The notes beneath the pieces are model-generated. The model worked only from the letters and a program-made list of their open reading frames with translations, did not search any database and was not told where the DNA came from. A program made the position numbers and the translations under genes. DNA of 64,000 bases, from the NCBI RefSeq assembly GCF_017357425.1, contig NZ_CP014571.1:3348001-3412000 (forward strand). Reading direction: 5' to 3'. Shown here piece after piece: positions 18,181 to 29,755 of this stretch (its first letter is position 1; each line of letters opens with the position of its first letter). Source of the DNA: Arthrobacter sp. D5-1. Its GTDB lineage: Bacteria; Actinomycetota; Actinomycetes; Actinomycetales; Micrococcaceae.

Positions 18181-19218
18181 CTACTTCTGGGCCCACCGGT
18201 TGATGTCCGACTCCACAGCGAACTCGTCGATCGCCGTCAGCTCATCAGTGGTGAACTTCAGATTGTTGATGGCGCTGAGCGTGTCCTCCAACTGGGCCAC
18301 GCTTGAGGCACCCACCAATGCGGAGGTCACCGGCGAGCCCTTCGGCTGGTCGCGCAGGATCCAGGCGATGGCCATCTGGGCCAGCGTCTGCCCGCGACCT
18401 TCGGCGATGGCGTTCAATCCCCGGACCCGGTCCAGCTTCTCCTCGGTCAGCTGTGCTTCGGACAGGAACCGCTCCTTGGCGGCCCGTGAATCGGCCGGTA
18501 CGCCGTTGAGGTAGCGGTTGGTGAGCATTCCTTGGGCGAGGGGCGAGAACGCGATGGAACCGGCGCCTACTTGGTCCAGTGCCTCGTAGAGATTGGGCGT
18601 GCCGTTCTCCGTCCAGCGGTTCAGCATGGAGTAGCTGGGCTGGTGGATGAGCAGCGGGGTTCCGAGCTCCTTGAGGATCCGGGCAGCTTCAAGGGTCTGC
18701 TCCGGGGTGTAGGAGGAGATGCCAGCGTAGAGCGCCTTGCCTGATCGAACAGCGTAGTCCAAGGCACCCATTGTTTCTTCCAGCGGAGTCTCGGGGTCGG
18801 GACGGTGGCTGTAGAAAATATCCACATAGTCCAGGCCCATGCGCTCCAGCGACTGGTCCAGGCTGGAAATCAGGTATTTGCGGGATCCCCACTCGCCGTA
18901 CGGGCCGGGCCACATGTAGTAACCGGCTTTGGTGGAGATGACCAGTTCGTCACGGTACGGCTTGAAATCATCCTTCAGGTGGCGCCCGAAGTTGGTCTCG
19001 GCTGAGCCGTCCGGCGGTCCGTAATTGTTGGCGAGGTCGAAGTGGTTGACACCGAGATCGAAGGCGCGGCGCAGGATGGCACGCTGTTCGTCAAAACGTT
19101 TGTCATCGCCGAAGTTGTGCCAGAGTCCCAAGGAGATGGCGGGGAGCTTGAGTCCACTGCGTCCGACGCGGCGGTAGGGCATGGTTTCGTAGCGGTTTTC
19201 CGCGGCCGAATAAGTCAT
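18181..19218 (-). CDS. Aldo/keto reductase, L-glyceraldehyde-3-phosphate reductase type
   Basis: A 345-residue NADPH-dependent reductase of the YghZ/Gpr branch. The catalytic tetrad is visible: Asp and Tyr in NHFDLANNYGPP, Lys in VISTKAGYYMWPGPYGEWG, His in DIFYSHRPDPETP. The YMWPGPYGEWGSRK stretch is typical of this branch, which detoxifies methylglyoxal and L-glyceraldehyde 3-phosphate in E. coli; the physiological substrate here is unknown. I took ATG at 19218 with an AGGA site upstream rather than the open-frame start at 19242. It lies 81 nt downstream of treZ on the same strand and may share its transcript. Confidence 0.9.
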   Translation of the reverse strand: MTYSAAENRYETMPYRRVGRSGLKLPAISLGLWHNFGDDKRFDEQRAILRRAFDLGVNHFDLANNYGPPDGSAETNFGRHLKDDFKPYRDELVISTKAGYYMWPGPYGEWGSRKYLISSLDQSLERMGLDYVDIFYSHRPDPETPLEETMGALDYAVRSGKALYAGISSYTPEQTLEAARILKELGTPLLIHQPSYSMLNRWTENGTPNLYEALDQVGAGSIAFSPLAQGMLTNRYLNGVPADSRAAKERFLSEAQLTEEKLDRVRGLNAIAEGRGQTLAQMAIAWILRDQPKGSPVTSALVGASSVAQLEDTLSAINNLKFTTDELTAIDEFAVESDINRWAQK

Positions 19219-19299
19219 ACGTACTATCCTGCCACTGCACAATCCAGGGTGACGGCGGTGTCCGCCATGTGGGCGCCGTCACCCCGGATTGTGTATGGC

Positions 19300-21072
19300 T
19301 TAGTTGACGCGCACGACGGCGGCGCTCCCGCCGGGAAGCGTCAGTGTTCCCTCATCGAGGACTGCTTCATGGTCAGTGGCCAACAATATGGAGCCGCTGA
19401 GGGGTGTCCCGAGTGCCTCGTCACCGAAGTTGCACACCACCCGGACAGTGCCGCGGGAGATCTGCAGCCAGTGTTCGTCGTCGTCGTATTCCACCACTGT
19501 GCTGCCGAAGCCACCGTCCACCAACTCGGGGGTGTTTCGGCGCAGTTGTGCTAAATCCTTGTACAGCTGGAGCAGGCGTGCATGGTTTCCCTCGCCGGCT
19601 TCTTCCCACTTGAGTTTGGACCGGAGGAAGGTTTCCGGGTCCTGTGGGTCCGGCACCACCGCGGGGTCCCACCCCATGCGTTCGAACTCCTTGATGCGGC
19701 CCTCTGCGGTAGCCTTCCCGAGCTCGGGCTCCGGATGGGAGGTGAAGAACTGCCACGGCGTAGACGCACCGAATTCCTCGCCCATGAAGAGCATGGGCGT
19801 AAATGGAGATGTCATGGTCAGCACAGCACCGATGGCCAGCTTCCCATAGGACAGCGACGCGGTGAGGCGGTCACCGATGGCGCGGTTGCCGATTTGGTCG
19901 TGGTTCTGGAGGCAGACAACCAAAGCTGACGGGTGCGCCAGATCCCTGCGGATGGGCCGGCCGTGGTGCCGTCCGCGGAAGCTGGAGTAACTGCCATCGT
20001 GAAGGAATCCATGCTCCAGCACCTTGGCCAGGACCGCCAGTGAATCGAAGTCCGCGTAGTAGCCGGTGGTTTCCCCGCTCAGGTTGACGTGAACGGCGTG
20101 GTGGAAATCGTCGCTCCACTGCCCATCAAGTCCGTAGCCGTTGTCCTTGCGTGGATATATGAGGCGCGGGTTGTTCAAGTCCGACTCAGCGATCAAAGTC
20201 CGGGGAATTCCCGTCTCGGCCTCGATCTGATCGCCCAGAGCCCCGAACTCCTCCAGAATGTGGACGGCCCGTTCGTCACGCAGCGCGTGGACGGCATCGA
20301 GGCGGAGACCGTCCACATGGTAGTCACGGAGCCACATCGCCGCGTTCTCCAGGATGTAGCGCCGGACGTCGTCCGAGCCTGGGCCATCCAGGTTGACGGA
20401 GTCACCCCACGTATTTCCCTCCCCTGATTTCAGGTAGGGGCCGAACTTGGGCAGGTAGTTTCCGCTGGGTCCAAGGTGGTTGTAGACGACATCCTGGATG
20501 ACGCCCAAGCCGGCAGCATGCGCGGCGTCCACGAATCGCTGGTACGCCGCTGGGCCGCCGTAGGGCTCATGGACGGCGTACCAAAGCACTCCGTCGTAGC
20601 CCCAATTGTGGACACCGTTGAAACCGTTGACCGGAAGTAACTCGATGAAGTCCACGCCAAGGTCCACCAAGTAGTCCAGCTTGGCAGCGGCGGCATCCAG
20701 CGTTCCTTCCGGTGTGAAGGTACCCAGGTGAAGCTCATAGATGACGGCTCCCTTGAGCTGCCGTCCCTTCCAAGCCGAGTCCTGCCACTCATGGATGGAG
20801 GGATCGAACGTGGCGGACAACTCGTGCACTCCGTCCGGCTGCCTCCGCGAGCGCGGATCAGGGAACGGACCCTCTCCGTCCACGATGTACCCGTACGGTA
20901 CACCGTCACTTTCCTGGCCAGCCACATCAGCCGGCGCCCGCCACCAGCCCGGGGCGGCGGCGTCGTGGTGTTCCATGGGGTACTCACGTCCATCGGCAAC
21001 AAGCCGGACCGAGTCGGCGTTCGGCGCCCAGACGTCGTAGCGGTTTTTTCCAGCAGCGTGCTCCAGCATCAT
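19300..21072 (-). CDS. treZ: Malto-oligosyltrehalose trehalohydrolase TreZ
   Basis: Releases trehalose from the end of maltooligosyltrehalose made by TreY. The 590-residue GH13 protein has an N-terminal carbohydrate-binding/E-set region (residues about 1-100) and [17 protein letters not shown]. The catalytic regions follow: [29 protein letters not shown] (nucleophile Asp), [13 protein letters not shown] (acid Glu) and [12 protein letters not shown]. The ATG at 21072 follows AAGGGAGC. Third gene of glgX-treY-treZ, with 55 nt between it and treY. Confidence 0.96.
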   Translation of the reverse strand: MMLEHAAGKNRYDVWAPNADSVRLVADGREYPMEHHDAAAPGWWRAPADVAGQESDGVPYGYIVDGEGPFPDPRSRRQPDGVHELSATFDPSIHEWQDSAWKGRQLKGAVIYELHLGTFTPEGTLDAAAAKLDYLVDLGVDFIELLPVNGFNGVHNWGYDGVLWYAVHEPYGGPAAYQRFVDAAHAAGLGVIQDVVYNHLGPSGNYLPKFGPYLKSGEGNTWGDSVNLDGPGSDDVRRYILENAAMWLRDYHVDGLRLDAVHALRDERAVHILEEFGALGDQIEAETGIPRTLIAESDLNNPRLIYPRKDNGYGLDGQWSDDFHHAVHVNLSGETTGYYADFDSLAVLAKVLEHGFLHDGSYSSFRGRHHGRPIRRDLAHPSALVVCLQNHDQIGNRAIGDRLTASLSYGKLAIGAVLTMTSPFTPMLFMGEEFGASTPWQFFTSHPEPELGKATAEGRIKEFERMGWDPAVVPDPQDPETFLRSKLKWEEAGEGNHARLLQLYKDLAQLRRNTPELVDGGFGSTVVEYDDDEHWLQISRGTVRVVCNFGDEALGTPLSGSILLATDHEAVLDEGTLTLPGGSAAVVRVN

Positions 21073-21127
21073 GCTCCCTTATGCGTGTTCAAGCGTGCGT
21101 TGCAGTGATGGTTTGCGGTGGTGGGGA

Positions 21128-23440
21128 TCAGTCCGTAGGCACCAGCAGTGCCACGGGGTACTGCTCCAACAACGTGGCCAATTGGACAGTGCCGGCACTG
21201 TATGTGTGTCCGGTGAGTTCGTCCCGGGCGTTGACGGACAATTCGATGATTGTGTCCCGCCAGCCGCCTTCCCGCGCAAGCCGCTTGGGCAGTCGGGTGG
21301 CAACCGTGAGGGCACCGCGCCGATCAGCTCCGCGGTCGAAGGCCACTACGTGATCTGCGGCCGCACCTTGTGCGACCACCGGCAGGTATCCGCCGAAGAG
21401 CTCAGGCCGATCGCGCCGCAACCGCAGCGCACGGGACACCACCAGCAGCTTGGCTGCCTCATCCGTGAACTGTGGCGCAGCGCCGTTGTCCAGCTCCGCC
21501 AAGGCAGTCATACGGGCCTGGAAGTCAACGGGCCGCCTGTTGTCAGGATCAGTCAGGGAGCCGTCGCGGAATTCCGTGCCCTGGTAGACGTCAGGAACCC
21601 CGGGCATGGTCAGCTGGACCAGCTTGGCCGACAACGAGTTGGACGTCCCGTACGGTTCGAGCTCAGCGACAAAGTTGGCCAGCGCCGCTGCAACCTCCGG
21701 CACATCAAAGACAGAGTCGACGGCGGCAGCCAAGTGGCGCTCGAAGTCCTGGTTGGGGTCGGTCCAATTTGTCGAGTTACCGGCCTCGCGCGCCGCCTTC
21801 AGGGCATACGACTGAAGACGCCCGCGGTCTGCCGGCCACGCACCAACAATTGACTGCCACACCAGCGCGGCCAACGGGCCGTCCGGAATCGGGGCCAACT
21901 CCTGCACTGTCCCCAAGAAGAGTTCCCACTCCGGGACGGCCTCGGAAATGACCGAAATACGCGCCCGGGCGTCCTCGCTTCGCTTGGTGTCATGGGTGCT
22001 CAGCGTGGTCATGGACAACGGCAGGACCTGCTGGCGGCGGGCCATGCGCTCATGGAAGACCCCGCTGGACACGGCGAATTCGGTGGGATCGGCCCCTACC
22101 TCGGTGAGGGTACCCAGACGGGTGTAGCGGAAGAAGGCTGTGTCCTCCACACCCTTGGCCATCACCATGCCGGAGGTCTGCTGGAAACGCCGGGCCAAGG
22201 CGCCGGTGGAATCGAGCAGCAACGGCGTCAGGTCTTCCAATACCGCCTTGAGATCTGCACGGTTTTCCGCGGCATGGCGGATGGATTCCACCAGGACGTC
22301 CTGACCGTACGGGAGGTAGGTGCGGTAGATCGGGAAGCAGCAAATGACTTCCGCGATGGCATCGGCCACCTTGTCCGCCGGCAAGTCCATGGAAGGAGGC
22401 ACCAGGCGTGCGAGCCTCAGAATCTCTGACCGCAGGATGCCATCCGCAATACGGCGCTTGGTCCCGTGGATCATCTCCTCGTAGTCCGCCGGGGCATCCG
22501 CATCCCGCAGCCTGGCGTCGAGGGAATCGAGGTATTCCTCAGCTGCGGGGTCCACGAAAAGCCGGTCCACGTCAGCGAGGGCGTCATAACCGGTGGTACC
22601 TTCGCAGTCGAAGGTGTCCGGCAACTGCTCCCCCGGCTCCAGGATTTTCTCGACAAGCAGGTACGCGCCGCCCGTTGCTTCCCGCAGCCTGGCCAGATAG
22701 CCCTCGGGATCCGCCAGGCCGTCCGGATGGTCGATCCTGAGCCCATCCACCAGTTCCTCACGGAACCACCGGACGATCTCTTCATGGGACTCGTCGAAGA
22801 CCCATGGGATCTCCACCCGGACACCAGCGAGGGTATTCACCGCGAAGAACCTGCGGTAGTTCAGTTCGGCGTCGGCCCTGCGCCAGCCGATGAGCTGGTA
22901 GTGCTGCCGGGCGTGGACGTCCTGGGGACTGTCACCAGGGGCAAAGGTGCCCTCGGCCAAGGGAAAACGGTGATCGTAGTAGTGCAGTTCACTGTCCACC
23001 ACAGTGAGTTGCTCCAAGTCCTCATCGCTGCCCAGGACCGGAATACGGATTTTCCCCCCACCGAAATCCCAATCGACGTCGAAGGCCTCGGCGTACTTGG
23101 ACCCGGGTCCTTCCTTCAGGAGCTGCCACCACCAGGCATTCTGCCCGGCCGAGGCTACACCCATGTGGTTGGGCACAATGTCGGCCAGAATGCCCAAGCC
23201 CTGTTCCCGGGCCGCCTTTGAAAGTGCAGCGAGCCCCTCGGGACCACCGCGCGAGGGATCCACGGTGGAGGGATCGGTGACGTCATAGCCGTGATCCGAT
23301 CCCTCCTCCGCGGTCAGGATGGGCGAGAGATAGACCCAGTCCACCCCGAGGGTCCGCAGGTAGCCCGTGAGCTCCGCCGCGTCCTGGAGTGTCAATTCTG
23401 GCCGGATCTGGAGCCGGTACGTCGAGACGGGAGTCCTCAT
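21128..23440 (-). CDS. treY: Malto-oligosyltrehalose synthase TreY
   Basis: Intramolecular transglucosylase turning the reducing-end alpha-1,4 bond of maltodextrin into the alpha,alpha-1,1 bond of trehalose. The 770-residue GH13 protein starts [20 protein letters not shown], has [20 protein letters not shown], the nucleophile region [35 protein letters not shown], and the C-terminal [13 protein letters not shown], in TreY order and length. Its ATG overlaps the glgX stop by 4 nt, so it is translationally coupled to the debranching enzyme that prepares its linear substrate. Confidence 0.97.
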   Translation of the reverse strand: MRTPVSTYRLQIRPELTLQDAAELTGYLRTLGVDWVYLSPILTAEEGSDHGYDVTDPSTVDPSRGGPEGLAALSKAAREQGLGILADIVPNHMGVASAGQNAWWWQLLKEGPGSKYAEAFDVDWDFGGGKIRIPVLGSDEDLEQLTVVDSELHYYDHRFPLAEGTFAPGDSPQDVHARQHYQLIGWRRADAELNYRRFFAVNTLAGVRVEIPWVFDESHEEIVRWFREELVDGLRIDHPDGLADPEGYLARLREATGGAYLLVEKILEPGEQLPDTFDCEGTTGYDALADVDRLFVDPAAEEYLDSLDARLRDADAPADYEEMIHGTKRRIADGILRSEILRLARLVPPSMDLPADKVADAIAEVICCFPIYRTYLPYGQDVLVESIRHAAENRADLKAVLEDLTPLLLDSTGALARRFQQTSGMVMAKGVEDTAFFRYTRLGTLTEVGADPTEFAVSSGVFHERMARRQQVLPLSMTTLSTHDTKRSEDARARISVISEAVPEWELFLGTVQELAPIPDGPLAALVWQSIVGAWPADRGRLQSYALKAAREAGNSTNWTDPNQDFERHLAAAVDSVFDVPEVAAALANFVAELEPYGTSNSLSAKLVQLTMPGVPDVYQGTEFRDGSLTDPDNRRPVDFQARMTALAELDNGAAPQFTDEAAKLLVVSRALRLRRDRPELFGGYLPVVAQGAAADHVVAFDRGADRRGALTVATRLPKRLAREGGWRDTIIELSVNARDELTGHTYSAGTVQLATLLEQYPVALLVPTD

Positions 23441-25716
23441 GAATCCGCCTTCTTCGTTGCTCCGGACTCCTCGTCGGCCGGGGCGTCTCCCTTGTAGTCG
23501 AAGGGCAGCGACGTCACAGCAGGAGCCGTGATGGACGCCGTTTCCGGAGTGCTCGTCTGGGTCAGCGCAGCCAGTGATGCTGCCACGGAGTGGTCAGGCT
23601 CTATCTCGGGAGTGCTGTGCGCACGCAGTACTACCAGGGACTTGGCACCGACCATGAGGATCTGGTCCGGCTTGACGACACCCGCCTCGGCACCTTCTCC
23701 GGCGGTGTCGATCATGACATCCCATGCCGGTGCGTATTCATCCGAGGGAATCCGGAAGCCTACCTCGTCCTGATCCGCGTTGAAGTAGAGCAGGAAGTTG
23801 ACGTCGGTAATGCGCCGTCCTTGGTTATCACGGCCGTGAATACCATCGCCGTTCAGGAAAACACCAACGGAGCGTCCCAGCGCTTCATCCCAATCCGAGG
23901 GACTCATGGTGCTCGCGTCAGCGTCCAACCATACGATGTCCGGCAGACGTTCGCCTTCGCCTCGGAGCACCGGGCGTCCATCAAAGAACCGGCTTCGTCG
24001 AAGGCTGGGGTGCTTGGCACGCAGTGCGCACACGGCCGCGGTGAACTCGATGAGCGGCTGGTCCACGTTCTCCCAGTTGATCCACGTCAGTTCAGAGTCC
24101 TGGCAGTAGCCGTTGTTGTTGCCGCGCTGTGTCCTGCCGAGCTCGTCGCCGTGGAGCAGCATGGGTACACCTTGCGAGAGGAACAGCGTGGCGATGAAGT
24201 TGCGCTGTTGGCGCGCCCTCAGGCCCAGGACTGTGGGGTCCTCGGTGGGTCCTTCGGTGCCGCAGTTCCACGAGCGGTTGTGGGATTCGCCGTCGTTGTT
24301 GTCTTCGCCATTGGCCTCATTATGTTTTTCGTTATAGGAAACGAGGTCGGCCAGGGTGAAGCCATCGTGGGCAGTGACGAAGTTGATCGATGCCACCGGA
24401 CGGCGGCCCGAGTGCTCATAAAGGTCTGCGGAGCCGGTCAACCGGGACGCGAATTCACCCAAGGTGGACGGTTCCCCGCGCCAGAAGTCGCGGACAGTAT
24501 CGCGGTACTGGCCGTTCCATTCGGTCCACTGCGGCGGGAAGTTACCCACCTGGTAGCCGCCGGGACCAACGTCCCACGGCTCGGCGATGAGCTTCACCTG
24601 GGAAACCACCGGATCCTGCTGGATGAGTTCGAAGAAGGTTGAAAGCTTGTCGACGTCGTAGAACTCGCGGGCCAGCGTGGACGCGAGGTCGAACCGGAAA
24701 CCGTCCACGTGCATCTCGGTCACCCAGTACCGCAGGGAGTCCATGAGCAGTTGAAGGGAGTGCGGGCTCCGGACATTCAGCGAGTTTCCCGTGCCGGTGT
24801 AGTCCATGTAGTACTTCTGGTCGTCTTCCACCAGGCGGTAGTACGCGGAGTTGTCAATCCCCTTGAAGGACAACGTGGGGCCCAGGTGGTTGCCCTCTGC
24901 CGTGTGGTTGTACACCACGTCCAGGATGACTTCGATGCCCGCCGTGTGCAGGGCACGCACCATGGCCTTGAAGTCCTGGACCTGCTGGCCGGTATCGCCC
25001 TTGGAGCTGTAGCTGTTGTGGGGCGCAAAGAAACCAATGGTGTTGTAGCCCCAGTAGTTGTTCAAACCCTTGTCCTGCAGAATGCCGTCGTTGACGAACT
25101 GGTGCACCGGCATCAGTTCAATGGCGGTGATTCCCAGTTTCTGCAGGTGCGAGATGACCGCCGGGTGGGCCACACCGGCATAAGTACCACGCTGTTCTTC
25201 GGGTACCTCCGGGTGCATCTGCGTCAAGCCCTTAACGTGGGCCTCGTAAATGACCGACTTGTGGTACGGAATCCGCAGAAGCTTGTCTCCGTCCCAGTCA
25301 AAGAACGGGTTGATGACGACGCCCAGCATCATGTGCGGTGCGGAGTCCTCATCATTGCGGGAATCCGGGTCCCCCAGGTTGTACGAGAACAGCGCCGGGT
25401 CCCAGTCGATCTGCCGGTGGATGGCCTTGGCGTAAGGATCCAGCAGCAGCTTGTTGGGGTTGAAGCGCTGACCGGCGTCGGGGTCGTAGGGGCCGTGCAC
25501 ACGGTAACCGTACTTTTGCCCCGGCTGAACCTGCGGAAGGTAGCAGTGCCATACGTAACCATCCACCTCGGTGACTTCCACGCGGACTTCCCCGCCGTCG
25601 TCGTCAAAGAGGCACAACTCTACTCTTTCGGCCTTCTCGCTGAACAGCGCGAAGTTGGTGCCGGTGCCGTCAAAGGTGGCACCCAGCGGATAAGCCGATC
25701 CAGGCCAGACTTCCAT
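23437..25716 (-). CDS. glgX: Glycogen debranching enzyme GlgX
   Basis: Isoamylase-type GH13 enzyme hydrolysing alpha-1,6 branches of glycogen limit dextrins. The 759-residue protein has the N-terminal CBM48 ([20 protein letters not shown]), [19 protein letters not shown], the nucleophile region [35 protein letters not shown] and [19 protein letters not shown], all GlgX hallmarks. Start at ATG 25716 is set by GAGGAG seven nt upstream, 12 codons inside the open frame. The last 60 or so residues are a Pro/Ala/Thr/Ser-rich tail. First gene of glgX-treY-treZ, which together convert glycogen to trehalose. Confidence 0.96.
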   Translation of the reverse strand: MEVWPGSAYPLGATFDGTGTNFALFSEKAERVELCLFDDDGGEVRVEVTEVDGYVWHCYLPQVQPGQKYGYRVHGPYDPDAGQRFNPNKLLLDPYAKAIHRQIDWDPALFSYNLGDPDSRNDEDSAPHMMLGVVINPFFDWDGDKLLRIPYHKSVIYEAHVKGLTQMHPEVPEEQRGTYAGVAHPAVISHLQKLGITAIELMPVHQFVNDGILQDKGLNNYWGYNTIGFFAPHNSYSSKGDTGQQVQDFKAMVRALHTAGIEVILDVVYNHTAEGNHLGPTLSFKGIDNSAYYRLVEDDQKYYMDYTGTGNSLNVRSPHSLQLLMDSLRYWVTEMHVDGFRFDLASTLAREFYDVDKLSTFFELIQQDPVVSQVKLIAEPWDVGPGGYQVGNFPPQWTEWNGQYRDTVRDFWRGEPSTLGEFASRLTGSADLYEHSGRRPVASINFVTAHDGFTLADLVSYNEKHNEANGEDNNDGESHNRSWNCGTEGPTEDPTVLGLRARQQRNFIATLFLSQGVPMLLHGDELGRTQRGNNNGYCQDSELTWINWENVDQPLIEFTAAVCALRAKHPSLRRSRFFDGRPVLRGEGERLPDIVWLDADASTMSPSDWDEALGRSVGVFLNGDGIHGRDNQGRRITDVNFLLYFNADQDEVGFRIPSDEYAPAWDVMIDTAGEGAEAGVVKPDQILMVGAKSLVVLRAHSTPEIEPDHSVAASLAALTQTSTPETASITAPAVTSLPFDYKGDAPADEESGATKKADS

Positions 25717-25785
25717 GCGTTCTCCTCTTGATGATGCGAACAACTGCTGCAAGCCTACTCATGACCCATGACACGGACAGTAACC

Positions 25786-27363
25786 TTAGGGTCTTGGACG
25801 GTCGCATTCCGCGTTGAGCGAACCGATGACGCCTGGTACCGCTGCCATGATCGCCGACGCTGTAATGGGGCCGCCGGCCAATTCCGCGGACGCTGCCGTT
25901 CCTGCGCGTCCATGGACGCTCGCCGCAACAGCAGCCACAGCAGCCCAGCGGTCGGCAACGTCCAGTCCCAAGCCGGCATAGGCGCCGTCGTCGTCCTTGA
26001 TCGTTTCCGCGCTCTGCGCCAGCAACGCGCCCAGCACTCCTCCCAGGACATCCCCGCTTCCCGCAGTCGCCATCCACGCGGTGCCCTCGGATTGGCTGAA
26101 AACAACGCCCGACGGCGACGCCACCAGTGTGGTGGCTCCCTTCAGGAGCACGGTGGCGCCCGTTTGTTCGGCGGCCTGCCGTACGAAATGCAGCGGACGC
26201 GACTCCACGTCATCACGGGTCACAGCTACCTCCCCCGTGGACGGAAGGGAGTCCAGAAGCGTAGCCAGTTCTCCAGCGTGTGGCGTCAGTATCCAATGGG
26301 GCGGGCAGCGCTCCGGAAGGAGGCTGAGTGCACCAGCATCCACCACCACCGGCACATCGGCGGCCAAGGCAGCCGCAGCAGCGTCCCTCGCGCGCTCCAG
26401 CTGCTCTTCCCCAGCAACGCCCGAGCCCAGCAACCACGCCTGGACGCGGCCGGGTTCGTCGGGTTCCCAGAGAGCTTCGGGGGTTTGGGCGAGCACCAAC
26501 TGTCCCACCGTTTGGGGGCCGGCGTAGCGCACCATCCCAGCTCCTGCGAGGGCTGCGGCATGCACACCCAAGACAGCAGCACCGGGAAACCGAACCGAAC
26601 CGGCTACGACGCCCAGGACACCCCGGGAGTATTTGTGTGCCCGGCGGCCAGGATGGGGCAGTACTGCCCCTACATCCTGGGAGGTGAGGCGGCGGAGCTC
26701 CGGCTGCTGGGACGTTAGCGATCCTTCGATGCCGATCTCCACCAAGTGCACCCGCCCGGCACTGCCCTCACCGGGATCGGTCATCAGCCCTGCCTTCACG
26801 CCTCCAAAGGTGACTGTGACATCTGCTTCCAGCACCGGCCAGTGAACTTCACCGCTGTTGGCGTCCAGGCCGCTGGGGAGATCACAGGCCACTACCAACC
26901 GTGGACGCAGTTCCTGGAGGCACGCAACCAGTTCCGCTGAAGGGCCACGCAGGCCCCCACGCGCACCCGTCCCGAGCAGGGCATCGATGACCACATCGCC
27001 GGCGGCGCACAGGACCGCGAGTTCTTCAGCATTCCCGGGTTCGAGGTACAAGGTCCTCCCGTTGGCTGCGGCAAAAGCAGCCAACGCCTCCGGGTGTACT
27101 TCAGCCGAGGCGAGTACCGCCGTCGTTCGCATCCCCCGGCGGGCGAGCAGGGAGGCGGCGAAGAGACCGTCCCCGCCATTGTTGCCCTTGCCTGCCAGGA
27201 CAGTCACACTGGTGCCCGCCAGCCTGCGCCGGGTTTTGACCTCGCGCACCACGGCTTGGGCCAGCCCGAACGCTGCCCGTTGCATAAGAACAGCGCCCTC
27301 ACCGGCGTCAAGGAGCGGTTGTTCCGCATCCCTGATCTGTTGTCCGGTGAAGGCGCTGATCAT
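25786..27363 (-). CDS. nnr: Bifunctional NAD(P)H-hydrate epimerase / ADP-dependent dehydratase
   Basis: Repairs hydrated NADH and NADPH. The 525-residue fusion has a YjeF_N epimerase domain (residues about 1-215; VTVLAGKGNNGGDGLFAASL) and an ADP-dependent dehydratase domain of ribokinase fold (about 225-525; ILTPHAGELATLL and MATAGSGDVLGGVLGALL). Standard length for the bacterial fusion. It is read in the order glmS-acpS-nnr, with 17 nt to acpS; the usual actinobacterial neighbour downstream is alr, here separated by the 10.5-25.7 kb block. Confidence 0.95.
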   Translation of the reverse strand: MISAFTGQQIRDAEQPLLDAGEGAVLMQRAAFGLAQAVVREVKTRRRLAGTSVTVLAGKGNNGGDGLFAASLLARRGMRTTAVLASAEVHPEALAAFAAANGRTLYLEPGNAEELAVLCAAGDVVIDALLGTGARGGLRGPSAELVACLQELRPRLVVACDLPSGLDANSGEVHWPVLEADVTVTFGGVKAGLMTDPGEGSAGRVHLVEIGIEGSLTSQQPELRRLTSQDVGAVLPHPGRRAHKYSRGVLGVVAGSVRFPGAAVLGVHAAALAGAGMVRYAGPQTVGQLVLAQTPEALWEPDEPGRVQAWLLGSGVAGEEQLERARDAAAAALAADVPVVVDAGALSLLPERCPPHWILTPHAGELATLLDSLPSTGEVAVTRDDVESRPLHFVRQAAEQTGATVLLKGATTLVASPSGVVFSQSEGTAWMATAGSGDVLGGVLGALLAQSAETIKDDDGAYAGLGLDVADRWAAVAAVAASVHGRAGTAASAELAGGPITASAIMAAVPGVIGSLNAECDRPRP

Positions 27364-27380
27364 TGCTGTTGAGAGTCCGT

Positions 27381-27728
27381 CTAGCCCTCGGCGAGGACAG
27401 TCGCCGTAGCGATGCCGCCGTCGTGGCTCATGGACAGGTGCCAGCGCTTGACGCCCTTGGCCTCGGCCACTGCCAGCACAGTTCCCTTGACCTGGACTGT
27501 AGGACCGTTCTCATCGAGACCGATCCAGCAGTCCTGCCAGTTCATGCCCGCGGGAGCACCCAAGACCTTGGCCACGGCTTCCTTGGCCGCAAAACGTGCG
27601 GCCAAGGAGCGGGTGTTGAGTTCCCGTTCGGCAGGAACAAACAGGCGGTCCCGGAGTCCGGGCGTCCGTTCCAGCTGCCGGCCGAACCGTTCGATGTCTA
27701 CGACGTCTACGCCAATGCCAACAATCAT
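27381..27728 (-). CDS. acpS: Holo-[acyl-carrier-protein] synthase AcpS
   Basis: Transfers 4'-phosphopantetheine from CoA to acyl carrier proteins. The 115-residue protein has both magnesium/CoA motifs, [14 protein letters not shown] at the N-terminus (Asp8) and [17 protein letters not shown] near residue 45, and the C-terminal [14 protein letters not shown]. Length is that of the AcpS type, not the Sfp type. It lies 4 nt after glmS. The CoA donor pathway is represented just upstream by coaA on the other strand. Confidence 0.97.
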
Positions 27729-27732
27729 GGCG

Positions 27733-29616
27733 TTATTCTACGGTCACGCTCTTGGCGAGGTTACGCGGCTGATCCACGTCATAGCCCTTGGCTCCGGCCA
27801 GTTCAGCAGCGAAGATCTGCAGCGGAACGGTAGTGAGCAACGGCATCAGCAGCGTGGGCGTTTCAGGTACGTAGAACACATGCTCTGCATAGTCCTTAAC
27901 CGACTCGTCGCCTTCTTCAGCGATCACCAGGGTACGGGCACCACGTGCACGGACTTCCTGGATGTTGCTGACCACCTTGGAGTGCAGGGAGTCGCGGCCG
28001 CGCGGAGACGGCACCACAACGAAGACCGGCTGGCCGTCGTCGATCAGGGCGATCGGACCGTGCTTGAGCTCGCCGGCGGCGAAGCCTTCAGCGTGGATGT
28101 ACGCGATTTCCTTGAGCTTCAAAGCACCTTCGAGGGCAACCGGGTAGCCGACGTGGCGGCCCAGGAACAGCACGGATTTTTCGTCCTTCATGCTGCGGGC
28201 GAGCTCGCGCAGGGGGCCTGCGTTGTCCAGGATTTTCTGGATCTTGGCCGGGATCTTGTTGAGGTCCGCGAGGACGTCCTTGATCTGGCCGGAGAAGATG
28301 TTGCCGCGCAGCTGAGCCAGGTAAAGGCCCAGCAGGTAGGCGGCAGTGATCTGCGCCAGGAATGCCTTGGTGGAGGCCACTGCGATTTCCGGGCCGGCGT
28401 GCGTGTAGAGCACGGCGTCGGATTCGCGCGGGATGGTGGAACCGTTGGTGTTGCAGATGGAGATCGTCTTGGCGCCCTGTTCACGGGCGTAGCGGACGGC
28501 CATCAGCGTGTCCATGGTCTCGCCGGACTGGCTGATGGAAACCACCAGCGTGTTGGAGTCGACGATCGGATCGCGGTAGCGGAACTCGTGGGCGAGCTCC
28601 ACCTCCGTGGGGATGCGGCACCAGTTCTCGATTGCGTACTTGGCAACCAGGCCGGCGTACGCCGCGGTGCCGCAAGCGAGCACGATGATCTTGTCAACCT
28701 GCTTGAGGAGCTCCGGATCGATGCGGACCTCGTCCAGGGTCAGCTTGCCATCAAGATCCGAGCGGCCCAGGAGGGTCTGCGCAACGGCGTCAGGCTGGTC
28801 GTGGATTTCCTTCTCCATGAAGGAGTTGAAGCCACCCTTTTCGGCAGATGCCGGGTCCCAGTCAACGTGGTATTCCTTGCCTTCGGCGGGAGCGCCGAAG
28901 AAGTCGGTGATCTCCACGGAGTCCGCGGTGATGGTGACGATCTGGTCCTGGCCCAGTTCCACGGCACGACGGGTGTAGTCGATGAAGCCGGAGACGTCGG
29001 AGCCAAGGAAGTTCTCGCCTTCGCCCAGGCCAACCACCAGCGGGGAGTTGCGGCGGGCAGCTACGACGACGTCGGGCTGGTCTGCGTGGACTGCAAGAAG
29101 GGTGAAAGCGCCTTCGAGTCGCTGGCAGGCCAGGCGCATCGCTTCGGTGAGGTTTCCGCCGTCGCCGTTGAGCTGGGTGCGGAAGATGTCGCCAACCAGC
29201 GCGGCGGCAACCTCCGTGTCGGTTTCGGACTCGAAGGTAACGCCCTTGGCCAGCAGTTCCTGCTTGAGCTCTGCGAAGTTCTCGATGATGCCGTTATGAA
29301 TCAGCGCAAGGCGGCCGCCATCAGAGAGATGCGGGTGCGCGTTGCGGTCGGTCGGCCCGCCGTGGGTGGCCCAACGGGTATGGCCGATGCCGGTCAGGGA
29401 TTCAGGTACTGGATTTGCTTCCAGTTCACTGATCAGGTTGCTCAGTTTGCCGGACTTTTTACGGGACGAGATTGCCCCGTCAGCCACCACTGCGACGCCT
29501 GCAGAGTCATAGCCGCGGTACTCAAGACGACGCAGCCCTTCCACGACGACGTCAAGGGCGCTGTGACCAGCTGCCTTGCGAGACGAATTGCCAACATAGC
29601 CTACGATTCCACACAT
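27733..29616 (-). CDS. glmS: Glutamine-fructose-6-phosphate aminotransferase (isomerizing)
   Basis: First step toward UDP-GlcNAc, needed for peptidoglycan and for mycothiol via MshA. The 627-residue enzyme starts MCGIVGYVG; Cys2 is the glutaminase nucleophile. [20 protein letters not shown] follows, then two SIS domains with [18 protein letters not shown] and [12 protein letters not shown], and the end AKSVTVE. Start set at ATG 29614-29616, since the nucleophile must be N-terminal, although the frame opens at 29700. No glmS ribozyme-like leader was recognised in the 139 nt to coaA. Confidence 0.97.
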
Positions 29617-29755
29617 GGGTACAAGCCTAACGGCTAGCGCAAACAACTGACGTGGGACATCCCAGCTCTTCCCGTTGCCGCTATGATGTCCGGCCCCCAC
29701 AATTCACCCTCCCGTCGTCGTGCATTTCCTGATCCGCCGCGTGGAGGGCAGAATC

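Noticed and set aside
23590..25731. Long plus-strand frames opposite glgX
   Set aside because: Shadows of glgX, produced by third-position GC bias.
27412..29637. 741-codon open frame on the plus strand over glmS and acpS
   Set aside because: Antisense shadow of two well-identified essential genes; no ribosome-binding site and no recognisable domain.
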